From Climacteris rufus (taxonomy: Eukaryota > Chordata > Aves > Passeriformes > Climacteridae), in NCBI GenBank assembly GCA_013398175.1, contig VZRZ01003209.1, forward strand, positions 514,842 to 578,841: 64,000 nt of DNA. Reading direction: 5' to 3'. Position numbers and translations under genes: made by a program. Shown piece after piece: positions 50,277-61,409 of this stretch (positions are counted from its first letter, which is position 1; every line of letters begins with the position of its first letter). The notes under the pieces were generated by a model. The model did no database searches, was not told where the DNA came from, and saw only the letters and a program-made list of their open reading frames with translations.

Positions 50277-50351
50277 ACTTGTTAGTGTTGGGTTAATGGC
50301 TGGACTTGATGATCTTAAAGGTCTTTTCCAACCTAAACAATTCTATGATTT
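50277..50351 (+). mobile_element. CR1 3'-end fragment (plus strand)
   Basis: About 75 bp ending in a CR1 3' terminus: TGGCTGGACTTGATGATCTT, AAAGGTCTTTTCCAACCTAA and CAATTCTATGAT. It is severely 5'-truncated, as most CR1 copies are. Confidence 0.9.
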
Positions 50352-50354
50352 GTC

Positions 50355-52829
50355 CTCCTCTTACTCTTCTAAGTAAAACTTAGTTATATTTATCATCTCC
50401 TTCACCATCAATTTCCTTCCATTCTTCTCAGCTGTGAAGAATGTGGAAATGTTGCTCACACAGGCATATTTTCTGACTTCCTTTTGGTTTGCCTGTTTCT
50501 TCAATCAAGCAAACCAGGAGGATGTTCTGTTGTTTCAGCGTGCTTGCATTGCCATGTCTTTTATATGATTTATGCTTAATTTAATAATGTCTCTATTCTT
50601 GTTTATTTCTCTATTGCCTTTTCTTTTAAATGTCTTTAAATGTATAGTTTGACTATGTATTGTCACTTTAAGGTATTAGGTTCCTTTTCTTCCAAATACA
50701 GCCACCCTGCCTCACGTGAATCTCCCCTCTAGCCCCCAGAATTTAAAGGGTAATTAATCCCTCTCTCCTTTTTCTGTAGCTAGCAGACTTGACTAGTAGT
50801 GATTTTTGTGTAGTGTTTAGTTCTACAGTAAACAAAACACAGGAGCTAATAAAAATAACATTTTTTCATGTTTTTATAAAAATTATATAAAAGATCCTGA
50901 TTCAGAGATTGATTCATTCTTCATTCCATGGAGAGAAATCTGGTTTGGAAACCCACTGGACTCATGCAGGGTCCTTTTAAATCTTTTCAGATGCGTCTTT
51001 GTGAAATACAAAATGCTAAAAGGGTGAAAGATATGATTATTTAATAGCATATACTGCTGGCTGTTTTAGTGTAATGAGTGCATGTCTCTTAGACTGCCAG
51101 CAACGACAGGAAACAGTCTCCACCTATTGCAGGCAGAAGAAACAGGGAAAATGCAGAGGTGGATACAAAGACTTACCCTGAAGTGCTGCAATTCATGAAA
51201 GCTTTATTACTGAATTCTGTCACAGGAATCTCAGAGTTCAGCAAAGGAGTTAGTGCCGCTTGTTTTAATATTGACTTGTGAATAAGTAAACATGAAAGCA
51301 TTATTAGCTGTACATTGTTGCATAATAGTGTTAGTAGCGTTTTTATCAAATAAACCCAGAAGGAGATGTTGTTCTTTACAAAATTGGCTCTGAAATATGG
51401 TTTTGAAGAGTGTGTTTGACTGCCAAATTTCTGTAAAAACACTAGTGCAGTAACATGTAAAAATAAGAATGTTGAAAAGCGCAGGAAGAAGTGAGGCGTT
51501 TCAGTCTATGACTAAGTTCTTTCTGAATGACCTTGTGGGGGGATGTTTCTTGCCTGAAAACCTTTTGTTTATGGAGAATAAATGTTGATATAAAAGGAAC
51601 GTGAAAAAAACCCAAAAGCTTAGTCCCAGATCCTAACTTCACAAGTGATGAATCATCACCTTCATGAGCAGTTGTGATCCACCTCTCCCCAGTGGGACCA
51701 AGGGAGCACAGGCAGAAAAGCATGAAATTCAGTCCACCTACAAAACCAAGAGAGAGTAAGGAACCAAAATTTCATGCAGTAAAATTTAGGTGATTTTCAG
51801 TTGAATGTTACACTGTGAAAAATATCTGTAAATGAAAGTGAATGGTATTTCACCAAATATGCTCATTCTGTATTGCTTGGTACTTCCTTCACTTTCACAG
51901 ATTATAACAATCCTGACAACCTTAACTTTGTTTCATAAATGTTCAAAAAGATCTCTAAATGTGAATATATTCCAAGGTACTCAAATAACACCATAGTTCC
52001 CAGTCTATGTCCTTGGGTTAAATGATCAATACAAATGGTATATTACAGTTTTCATGATGTACTTTTCCTCCAGCTAAGTAAACTGGGTATTTGCAGAAAA
52101 GATTTTCAAATTTAATCAATGCAACTGAGAAAAAAATCAATAAGGTTTACAAAACCACTCCAGTCCTTATTTGAAGTAAGAGTAATTGTGATCTCTTTCT
52201 CATTGCCAGCAATTGTGGTAAGAAATGTTAAGCATTAAATAACTAGGGCTATATGATGCATTTTAAGAATATTTTTAAGGAAACAGAAACTTGCAGTGTT
52301 AACACCAAGAGGCCTTTTTTTTTCTTGGCTTTCTGAACTTCTTTATTGCTACATCAGCAGACTCTAGACTCCTGCAATGTGTGTAGTTCTGGAGGCATAT
52401 TTCAGCCACTCTTTTGAACTGACATCAAGTGTTATGGTTCCATCAAGTTAATAATGTTGTTATCAAATCCAATACCGTGAAGAACTAACAATGAGAAAGA
52501 GCAAATTGTTTTGTTTCAGACTTTTATTAGTGGTTTCTGCAACAAAAGAAGTTTGTACAGTGTTGGGATTCTTCTCCTCATGGACCACTTCTTTTTGTTT
52601 GTGAGGTTGATTTTTGGTAGATATACTAAATTTTTAGTGTAAGGACCACAAGTAAATTCTTAAAAAGAAAAGGTAATGCGGTTGACTTATGGTTTGTGGT
52701 AAAGCATGCAATTCAAATCCTGCTTGCCTTAGCAAGAATGTCAAAAAGAATTCTCATGTTAAGTGGGTATGTTTGGTTCTGGTGCTGCCATCCTCACAAA
52801 TATAGTGATTTTAAAGGGCAAAATAGATC
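50355..52829. other. Anonymous AT-rich sequence
   Basis: No gene supported. Minus-strand frames at 51173-51442 and 51442-51723 have no identifiable domain. Confidence 0.55.
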
Positions 52830-52835
52830 ACCGTG

Positions 52836-53448
52836 TGTAGTATATCGCCTGCCTGCCTGGTCGCTCTCAGCCGAGGCACCGACCTCCAAAAACCCCGAGG
52901 GCTCGCTTTGGGTGCGGCTGCTTCAGGGCTCAGCGTGGGTGTGTCAGGCAGAGGCGAGGTGGCCCGAGGTGACAGCAGACAGGGCGCAGAAGGAATCAGG
53001 CAAGGAGACAAAGGGTGGCAAGAGGGGGTCTCCCCCGTGGTCTCCTTTATTGTGGGGTCGGGTGCGGAGATCCGGGAAGGAGAGGATCGGAGAGAGACTC
53101 CAAGGGGCTGACAGGGTGCAACAGGTTAAAAGGGAAGGGAAATCAGGAAAAGTTGGAGGGGATAACCAATGGAGTTCCACGCGAGGGGAGGGTACAGGGG
53201 TCCAGGGTCCACTTAAAACAGCTCAGGGGAGGGTACAATGAACAATAACTAATAAAATATCGAACATAACCGAGACTTCTAAAGTGTGGGGAGGTCCAAG
53301 GCTCGGAGCACGCCTCCCTTCTAGAAGAAGGGGCTGATCTCAAACTCCAGTCCCGCCTATGGAGTCCTCCCCAAGGGAGGAGCCCCCCACATCCGAGGTG
53401 GAGCTGGAGTAGCAGGCGGCGGCAACATCCCTGGGAGGAGCTCCCACA
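52836..53448 (-). mobile_element. Solitary CpG-rich LTR with target duplication (minus strand)
   Basis: A 613-bp insertion flanked by ACCGTG at 52830-52835 and 53449-53454. On the minus strand it begins TGTGGGAGCTCCTCCC and ends ATATACTACA, the canonical TG...CA form. The complement of TTTATT at 53046-53051 provides a minus-strand AATAAA. It retains more than 20 CpG dinucleotides and is much GC-richer than the surrounding DNA, with clean edges, all of which point to a relatively recent insertion. No retroviral coding sequence adjoins it, so it is a solo LTR. Overlapping frames of up to 181 codons, on both strands, are by-products of the GC-rich LTR. Confidence 0.88.
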
Positions 53449-53454
53449 ACCGTG

Positions 53455-55019
53455 TCCTTGTGGTCTGAGTATTTGAATAGTACTAGCTATTGCAACTAGA
53501 GTAACACTCCTACAGTAAATTCATTCTCAGTGAATAGAATGTCTTAGGCATAACAAATTTGTGGTTGAATGGTACCAATAATTTCAAAATTGAATTCAAC
53601 TAATTATTGAATAAATACTTCTTCCACTGAAGGTAAAGGAAATACTATGATTCCCTCTCTCTCCTCCCATTCCCCTGAAACGGTACCTGTAAATTCTGAA
53701 GGTAGCAAAAGCACTTAATTCAGTACCTTAATTCAGTGGAGGGGAGTGAAAGAACTGTAAAATAAGTTATATATTTATAAATATTCAATTTATGTTGTGG
53801 TATACTATTAGCTTTTCTTCCAATGTTTCCTTGAACTGTAGAGACTTGGGTTATTAATGTCTGTATAAATGGCTTTATTCTCCTTTGCATGCATAATCCA
53901 CATGCAACTCCCAAGTTTTTACATATCTAAAAGCCTTAATTTAATATAATCTAATGGTTTGGCCTAGGATAGGTATTATGTCTCTCTTTAGTAGCCTCTT
54001 GGATAATAACACTGCCTGGGGTATGAAAGAAGGCAAATAGTCACCAGTTCAGCTGTTTGTGTACCTTTGAGTTTTCTGTTGTTTTATAGTTTTGTATCTG
54101 GATGCCATCTCTCTCTTAATATTCCTCCAGTCTTAGGTTTGGAATCTCATGTTTTTTAATTTCCTTTTTCTTTTCCCTCCTATTCATTTTTCTTTCTGCA
54201 CATCTGCATTCAAAAATTCCAATATGAAAACAACAAAGATAAAAAAAAGTAGCAAAGAACCCTCCAAGTTTACATCCTATTGAAGTAATAGAAAATATTT
54301 TCCAGTATTTTTTCTTTGCTTCCCTCCCTGCCTCCATCATCTAAACATTAGAAGGAGGTTTGAATCAGAATGTGTCTCACAGCTGTAATAGGAACCAGTT
54401 CAGGATGGGCTAGTTATGGAAGTTGCTTCTGTGAGTTACAGGATTGCACTTATGAGAAAAATTACCTTCCTGCCATATATGATACTGATTTACACCATTA
54501 GAGTAGTGACAAAATTGGCTGTAAAACCATTGTGAAAAAAACAAATCATTAAATGTGATGTCCCTAGCTCATACTATGGCTCCTCCATCCTTTTCAAAAA
54601 AAGCCTTTGTATGTTTGTTTTCGTGCTGTGATGAATGATAGCTGACACAAAGGAAACCAAACCAAGGCAATGCATACAAATCACAGCTGTAATATGGTGT
54701 TCTGCAGTAATGCCTACTGGCAGTAAAAAACCCCTAGTTTTAGACAGCTATAAGGAATGTGAGCAGTTTAATTCTGAATGTTTGCTCAGTGGGGTCCATC
54801 AATTTCAAGGGGTAATGTTGTCCTGCTCCTCACCTTGCCATATTCACATATGAGACACAGAAAAAGTGCTGTGTGGCGATCTGTTAATGTCTGTTAATAT
54901 TTTTTTATGCTAGATTGAGTTTTCTTATTATACAAATCACTGTCTTTTGCAATTTTTTTTCATTTTCATGGGAAACAACTGTTGACAATGACAATATATG
55001 TTTTGCATGTTTTTTACAG
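53455..55019. other. Anonymous AT-rich sequence
   Basis: No gene or recognised repeat. The 72-codon frame at 54635-54853 has no splice support. Confidence 0.5.
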
Positions 55020-55121
55020 ATGATAGTGACCCAATCAGTTGAGGACTGTTGTGAACAAGGCCAGCTAAGGGCTGAACTTCATTTAGAGAAAGTCTTGGAA
55101 GATGTGGCATCAGATTCACAG
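55020..55121 (+). CDS. Candidate internal exon, 102 bp, of an unrecognised gene
   Basis: The segment follows a strong acceptor (TTTTGCATGTTTTTTACAG, ending 55019) and precedes a donor CAG|GTAGAC at 55122. It is a multiple of three. Only one frame is open, reading MIVTQSVEDCCEQGQLRAEL then HLEKVLEDVASDSQ; the other two frames stop within the exon. The acidic, Leu-rich composition could form a helix, but no domain is recognisable. It lies 30 kb downstream of the other candidate exon on the same strand. The phases agree only if that exon uses its alternative donor or another exon lies between. It may equally be a chance open frame. Confidence 0.38.
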
Positions 55122-56907
55122 GTAGACTTTTTAAAACTCCACAGATTCTCTGTAATCTCAAAGAAATATGTAATAATTGCATTGAAGTTATTCTGTCAAA
55201 CTTGGCGGATTCAGTTCTCACTTTTTAGTTGATGGAATTTTTTTGCTTTGTTTGTTTGTTTGTTTGTTTTTATTTATATATTAAGTGGGATTTAGTTTTA
55301 GGCCCGATTAACTGCTCAAGAAATTCAGGATTCTAATTATCCTTGCTGCGTATCTCAACAAAAATACTTGATGCAACCTAGAGATTACAGCGGTACTGAC
55401 CAATTCACCATTTACAAAGACCTGTGATGTATGTTATCTTTGTCAGATTATTTCAATTTAGATGTAGATGGGAGAAAATAAAAGTACCTTTACAGGCTGT
55501 CCTGCACCTCTTAAAGGACAGAAACTAATTTTGCCTCTAGGCTTTATTTTTATGATGCTTTTTTCTCGTAATTGCGTGGTGTTATTTTTGTCAAATGGCA
55601 TTTGTCTGCTTTCAAAGGCATACCTCAGCAGAATCTCTTTCATGAGGGTAAAAACCAGCCATAGGCTTCCTCATGTTTATTAATACACTGTTGTCTACTT
55701 CAGTTGTTGCTTACGGATTGTACTATAAACTGGCTTTACTATATTCTGGACAACAATTTAATGCTGCGGATGACAAAACAAATGAATTAGAGGCAGATAT
55801 GAATTTTATAACTTTGAAGTTAATTATGATGTATTTTGAGGTAAAAGCCTAAATGAGTTTAAAGTGCAGTCTCCAAAAGATGGCAAAGGTTGGTGAATTT
55901 TTTGGGCTATACTTTAGTTTTAGTAATTTGGTATATGAAGCATTGCGAAAAGTGTCTGGATCTTTTTCTTCCTTTTTTTTTTTTTCCTTGAGTCCGTCTT
56001 CGCTGTCTTTGGGACAAATCACAATGTAATTTTCAGTTATGTCTCTTTCATAACTCTGGGCTTCTGACTAGTCAAAAGGAATTAGGAAATTGAGATTATA
56101 TCTCAGTGACTCTGTCGAATAAATGATGTCAATGCGATCAGCACATGCTATCTTGACTAGGCTTTCTGGAATTGTGCCATAGGAGCTTGGGATGTGACTA
56201 TCACTTCTGCTGTATAAAATGGTTTTTGGATTATATATTCCTGTGCACTTTGCCTTTAAAGCATTATTTTTTTGACACCTGGATTGTAATTGAAATTTCA
56301 TCTTGTTTCAGGATGCTCAGGTAGACAGTGTGAGAACATAATGAAAAGGATAATAAAGAGCAAGTAATGTGGAATTATTTTATTAAATCTTACTTGAAAT
56401 TTGCTAACATCAGCACTGAGTAGACTATCTTCTAAAAACGTCTGTGTGTGGCCAAAGATGAACCTCGGCATGCTTGGCATATGAGTTGTTATTGATAATG
56501 AGTTGATATTCTCACTGCATTTATTATGAAATAAAATTTTCAACTGCAAGATTATAGAATTAGGCACATAATTAAAAACTGTGTCAGTTTTTCATAAGTG
56601 TTTGATAATTTTATTTTGATACATGCACATAAGTAGAGATGTGGGAATCAGCATGTTAATGAACATGAAATAGAGAGGTATTAGAATAACAAAAAGACGT
56701 ATTCACCTTAGTCAGAATGGTTTTAAGTGTTCAAATGTTAGGTTTAGCTACATATATTTCTGTTATGATGAGGAAAATAATCTCCAGATTTGTGAACTGT
56801 GAACTTTGAAGAGCTTAATGGATAAAACAAACGTTAGGTAACTGTCTGCTCTAAGCCTCACAGACCATTCCCTCCCCTTCTTTTCACTGTGGGTTTTCAC
56901 AGTGGAA

Positions 56908-56955
56908 CATGTTAGTTGAAAGTGTGCAGAGCATGTTAGTTGAAAGTGTGCAGAG
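56908..56955. repeat. Perfect 24-bp tandem duplication
   Basis: Two identical head-to-tail 24-mers (56908-56931 and 56932-56955) beginning CATGTTAGTTG. Just upstream is a small hairpin, CACTGTG at 56885-56891 with CACAGTG at 56898-56904. Confidence 0.95.
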
Positions 56956-57989
56956 CAGGCAGTAATCAAGGTCATCATAGTATCACCTAGTCTGGAAAAA
57001 CAGGAGTGATAAACAAGGGGGGAAAAAAGCCTTTCGTTGTTATCAAAGAAATACTGCAGGAGAGATCAGGAGGCAGCTTGGTTGTGGGACAACAATCCAT
57101 AATTTACTTTGCAGATGTCTCTGTAATTTAAGCAGCAGGCAGAACAACCACACAGTTGTAGATGCTCTGGGGAAAGGATACTCAGAGCCTCATAAATCAT
57201 GGTAAGGATTAAAAGCAATGAACATTCATCTTCTTAACCTCAGAAAGTGGGATTGCAAAACCAAGGATTACAACTTACTGTGCATGTAATCTTCGTTCAG
57301 GGATAAAGGGTGCCAGATTTTTAAAATACTTCTCTCAATTAACAGTAGCACCTACCTTTTAATGGGAAAAAATGTTTTAACACAGATCTTAAAAGAATTT
57401 CTGCTATTAAAGGAATATTTAACATTTCCCACAAAATAAGTGAAAAAGTAATTGATTCTTGTTGAGCCCATTGTTTCTAAGCTCTGATCTGTTTTTTAAA
57501 GTTAAAATTTATAAACGTTTGAAAACCTTGCTTAATAGGCCCAACACAAAAAAGCTACTTACCTTTCCCATTGTAAAATGGTGGAGTCCTGAACAATCCT
57601 TTGCCTTTGAATTGCCTTTGCCTTTGCTTGAATTCAGCTACATTTTCAAGTGTAAATATTCAACTTAAATACTCATGGTGATTAAAGAATAACATCACAA
57701 TGAAAAAACATAGCATGTATTCAGTCTGCTAAATAAGCACTGTAAAGCCTGATTTTATGTGCTTGGTTTGTAAATGTTGCCAGTATAGCTGGAAATAAGT
57801 TTTAATTTATCCACCAATATGTTGAAAATATTTTATTTCCACACTCAAAATGCTATTGTAGAGGGACCGAAAATGTTTGAAAGAGAAATTAATGTATGTG
57901 ATGTCATAAGGGGGCCCTTTCATAGCCCTGCAAACCAAGAAAATTGGAGAAGCAAAACCTTTTTTTTTTTTCAAACCTGATGTGTAACA

Positions 57990-58035
57990 AATCTATACAA
58001 AATATATACAAAATTCTATACAAAATTCTATAAAT
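57990..58035. repeat. AT-rich minisatellite, about 12-bp unit
   Basis: Units close to TCTATACAAAAT repeat three to four times with small changes. Confidence 0.85.
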
Positions 58036-58250
58036 TTCTGTCAGGGAAAGAAATACAAGAAAATGCTTTTCAGCAGAGTCCTGTACTCCATTGATGGTGA
58101 CAATGGTCGCGATCATCTTTCAATATGCACTGTGATGAAAGCAAAACTTTAAAACTTCTAAAGTTCTAATCCATTGCATAAATCAGCTGAAGAAACCAAG
58201 AAACCTAAAAAGACAGACAGAGACTTTTTACATGCATATATACCAACAAG

Positions 58251-58519
58251 ACAAGGGGGAATGGCATCAGACTGAAAGAGAATAGGTTTAGATTAGATAT
58301 TTGGAAAAAAAATTCTTTACAGTAAAGGTAGTGAGACACTGGAACAGGTTGCTCAGAGAAGTTGTGGGTGTCCCATCCCTGGAAGTGTTGAAGGCAAGAT
58401 TGGATGGAGCCCTGAGAAACCTGGTCTAGTGAAAGGTGTCCCTGCCTACAGCACGGGAATTGGAAATAGATGGTCTTTAAGGTCCCTTCCAACCCAGGCC
58501 ATTCCATGATTCTGTGATC
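58251..58519 (+). mobile_element. CR1 retrotransposon 3' fragment (plus strand)
   Basis: Well-preserved CR1 3' region: GTTTAGATTAGATATTTGG, CACTGGAACAGGTTGCTCAG, GTCCCATCCCTGGAAGTGTT, CTGGTCTAGTGAAAGGTGTC and the terminus CATTCCATGATTCTGTGAT at 58519. It is 5'-truncated at about 58251, and it is the least degraded CR1 in the window. Confidence 0.95.
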
Positions 58520-60200
58520 TAAAGGTGAAAGATAGAGTTGGAACACAATCTCACATCTTGAAAATTACAAAAAAAAAAAAAAAAAGAAAGATATGTGTGT
58601 GTAGTTTGAGTCTTCTTGATAGTTTAAATATTTGGTTTGTCTACAGAGAGAGACATGGGGTTATGATGTTTATATTCAGTCATTATGGACACAGAGTCTT
58701 TTCTACAGAGCACTTCCTGAGTGCTTTGGACAAACCAAGAATGTTAGTTTGTCCACTGCTTCAGGCCAGACCATTTGATAGCTGCTTAAACAATGCTGTA
58801 AAGTTTTACAGGCCCCCAGCAAGACTTTCTGTGATCTCTTCATGATAACTGTATCCTCTGATTATCTTACAAAGACTGTACTGGAAAGGTCTTCTTGGGC
58901 AGATTTTCTGTTGTGATTTTTCCTCTAATTCCACTATTTTCCTTTCTCTGCTTTTTTTCTGCTTTGATGATGTAAAAGTTCATTTAGTTTCTAGTATTCT
59001 ATTCGGATGTTTGATTGCTCTAGAAATCTAGCCAATAAAATGCAATGCAGGAAGACGGAGTTTTCTTATACACCTACCATGTTAGGCAAAAATGATACCA
59101 TTGCTATGATACTAAATACGGGCCTTCAATATTATTTGTACATAGATTTTTTTCTTTCTGATTTCATGTAAACTGGAAAAGGAGTTCTTAATAATATTTT
59201 TTTTCATACAATAAATGTGAGCTATGTTCACAGTTTATCATCCTCATAAAACACATCACACTGCATTCATGAATCCGGGAATGGATCACATTAAGATTAA
59301 GAGTCTGTGATTCATGAAAACCATTAAAGTAAAATCATGAAGGAAACAGCTGGCTGTTTAGTGAACTGGCAGAAACGGTCCTAATGTAGATGTCTTTGTA
59401 TTATTATTTTTTTTTTTAATAAAGCCTCCTGTAAGTTGTACTATGCATGACAGACATAGAACATGATGTTTTGAGAAAGCAGGATGGTCAGGTGACAGTT
59501 ACAAATGCATAGCTGAGACATATTTTTGTAATCTCATTTGCAAACACAAGCCCCTTTACAGTTATTATTATTCCAAATAATAATGGAACTCTTCAGATTT
59601 TAGTCCCAACTTGAGATAATTTTAAAAAACTTTAATTTTCTGAGCATGCATCAGAAACATACTGATTGAACAAATATTCAGGTTTCAAAGATTATACCTG
59701 ATGAAATTGTGAATTGAAAAAAATGAAATTGAAATCTAATCCAAGGTAATAAAGTTCTTCAGAAAATTACAAATTTGTTTCACATGGTTGAAATAAAAGA
59801 GCTAAATCAAGCTAGAAATCTGCAATATTCTTATTCATCTGAAACAAATAATTGAAAGTGGCAAATTGTTTTTGCAATGCCACAGAAATAGTTGCTGAAT
59901 AAATTGCTTAAAAAAATTTACAAGGAAAATCACGTTTTAAAGATGTTAAGTTTTCTCAATAGTAAAGATTGTTACAAAAAGAGAGGGGGTTTGTTTTGCT
60001 TTTTTTTGTTTTTTCCTTAGCAATGAAAAACTACTGAATCTTGTTATTTTAAATATGTCTGAAAAGTGAGGTTGTCTTCAAAGCCCAAGATAGCTTGTAA
60101 CAAAAAACCTTGAAAACCATTAATGTAGTTAAAAGAGGGACTAAAAAAATTAAATATGTCTAAGTCTGCAGTATTTCAGAAAGTGGGTTATGGTGATGCC
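58520..60200. other. Anonymous AT-rich sequence
   Basis: No gene supported. A run of about 17 A follows the CR1 at 58568. Short T runs lie near 59190-59200 and 59407-59418, with a T/G stretch near 59988-60018. Confidence 0.55.
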
Positions 60201-60204
60201 TAAA

Positions 60205-60755
60205 AGCAGGCTAAAAAAACAGAAGCTGGAACCAAGAGGGAAGGGGAAAACAAATACCTTTATTTGATGGATGTCTGAGAACAAACTGCAATGGTGGGAG
60301 AGGGTTCACCCAGGAGGGTCCCGTCCCCCCCCATGCCAATGCAATGGCCCTGAGCAAGTCAGAAAGATATCAAGACGACTCTCACTAACTGAAGAACTAA
60401 CTAACTGAATCTCCCTGCACAGCCGTCTGTTATTTATTATAGGTTTTGCAAATTAATGTAGTTGACAAAAATCTCCCAATTAGAAACAAGGTTAATGGGA
60501 TGCTTGTATGTGTTAAACTTCCATTGGATTATTACTATCCTCTATAACTTTTGTATTTCAATTATCATAGGACAATGGAATGTTCCTTTTCAGGGATACT
60601 AAAGCGATAAGATATTCTATTATGTCTATGTTATAGGATCCTACTGTCTACAAATTACTAAACAACTACAGTGGAAAATTACAGGAGTTCTTACATGGAA
60701 AAGTAGAAAAAGTAAAAAATCCCTCGGCATCAATGGTAGTGGAGAGTCATGGGTT
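60205..60755 (-). mobile_element. Endogenous retrovirus LTR, short copy of the 18-kb family (minus strand)
   Basis: It matches the ends of the element at 18025-19195 in the same orientation: GGAAGGGGAAAACAAATACC at 60240-60259, the complement of AATAAA at 60259-60264, AATGTAGTTGACAAAAATCT at 60453, AGTGGAAAATTACAGGAGTT near 60668 and GGCATCAATGG near 60726. The middle is only about 190 bp, without most of the GC-rich core of the longer copy. No target duplication was identified. Confidence 0.7.
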
Positions 60756-60759
60756 GCTG

Positions 60760-61220
60760 GACTTGGAAGCAATTTATCCTGCTATCTTATCAGCACAACA
60801 CCATGCCAAAAGTAATTAGTTTTGATGAAAAAGACTTATTAGCAATGGAGTAGTGCTGGGCTGTCACAACAATTTGTCTTCAACTTCTTACTGAGTGCCA
60901 TTATATGGTACTATACTGTATTATGTGAGCACCTGCTTGCATTCCACACACTACAGCAATCATGCCTTCAGGAACAGGGGAGCGTGAAGGAATAGTGAGA
61001 TTTACAGGATAAAATATGAGATCCTTACAGCAATAGGAGCCAAAATACCTATCTCGATCTCTTAAGAAGGTGTTCAAAGTCAGTGGAACTCACTTAGAAA
61101 ATTTCTAAGCTGTTTGCAACATGAAGCACTTGCTGTACTCTTTTACAGTCAAAATTAGCACAGATTCTTCCCAGTCTTAAACCCATACTTAGATGAATGT
61201 TATCAAAAATAAACCAGGAG
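60760..61220. other. Anonymous sequence
   Basis: No gene or known repeat visible between the LTR and the minus-strand open segment. Confidence 0.5.
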
Positions 61221-61223
61221 TTC

Positions 61224-61401
61224 ATTTCATGCAACTTTTGCCTCTACAAGGAGTCTGTCATGAATCGGAACCTTTCCTGATGCAGTTTTCTTCATCCTTT
61301 CTTTTGAAATGTTGTCTTCCACGTAGCAAACAATTTGTCTGATAATGCTTTGCTGTGCTGGTTGCGTATGCTCTGAACATGGAATTGATATTGAATCCTG
61401 T
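61224..61401 (-). CDS. Weak candidate terminal exon (minus strand)
   Basis: On the minus strand, an acceptor-like GGCTAACTTACAG precedes an open segment reading DSISIPCSEHTQPAQQSIIR, then QIVCYVEDNISKERMKKTAS, then GKVPIHDRLLVEAKVA, ending in TGA at about 61224. Composition is protein-like and three CpGs are retained in AT-rich surroundings. Against it, the polypyrimidine tract before the acceptor is poor, the strand is opposite to the other two candidates, and a 60-codon frame is not rare here. I recognise no family. It may be chance or a retrocopy fragment. Confidence 0.25.
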
Positions 61402-61409
61402 AAGTTAGC

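Larger units (their letters stand above)
55122..58250. other. Anonymous AT-rich sequence
   Basis: No gene supported. It contains a TTTG microsatellite at about 55243-55270, the 24-bp tandem duplication at 56908-56955 and an AT-rich minisatellite at 57990-58035. Confidence 0.55.

Noticed and set aside
52696..53241. 181-codon open frame on the plus strand
   Set aside because: It begins in flanking DNA and continues antisense through the CpG-rich LTR.
61380..61405. Strong donor CCTGTAAGTTAG on the plus strand
   Set aside because: No open + strand frame with an acceptor precedes it; stops occur in all three frames upstream. The minus-strand reading of the same site is the better, though weak, candidate.
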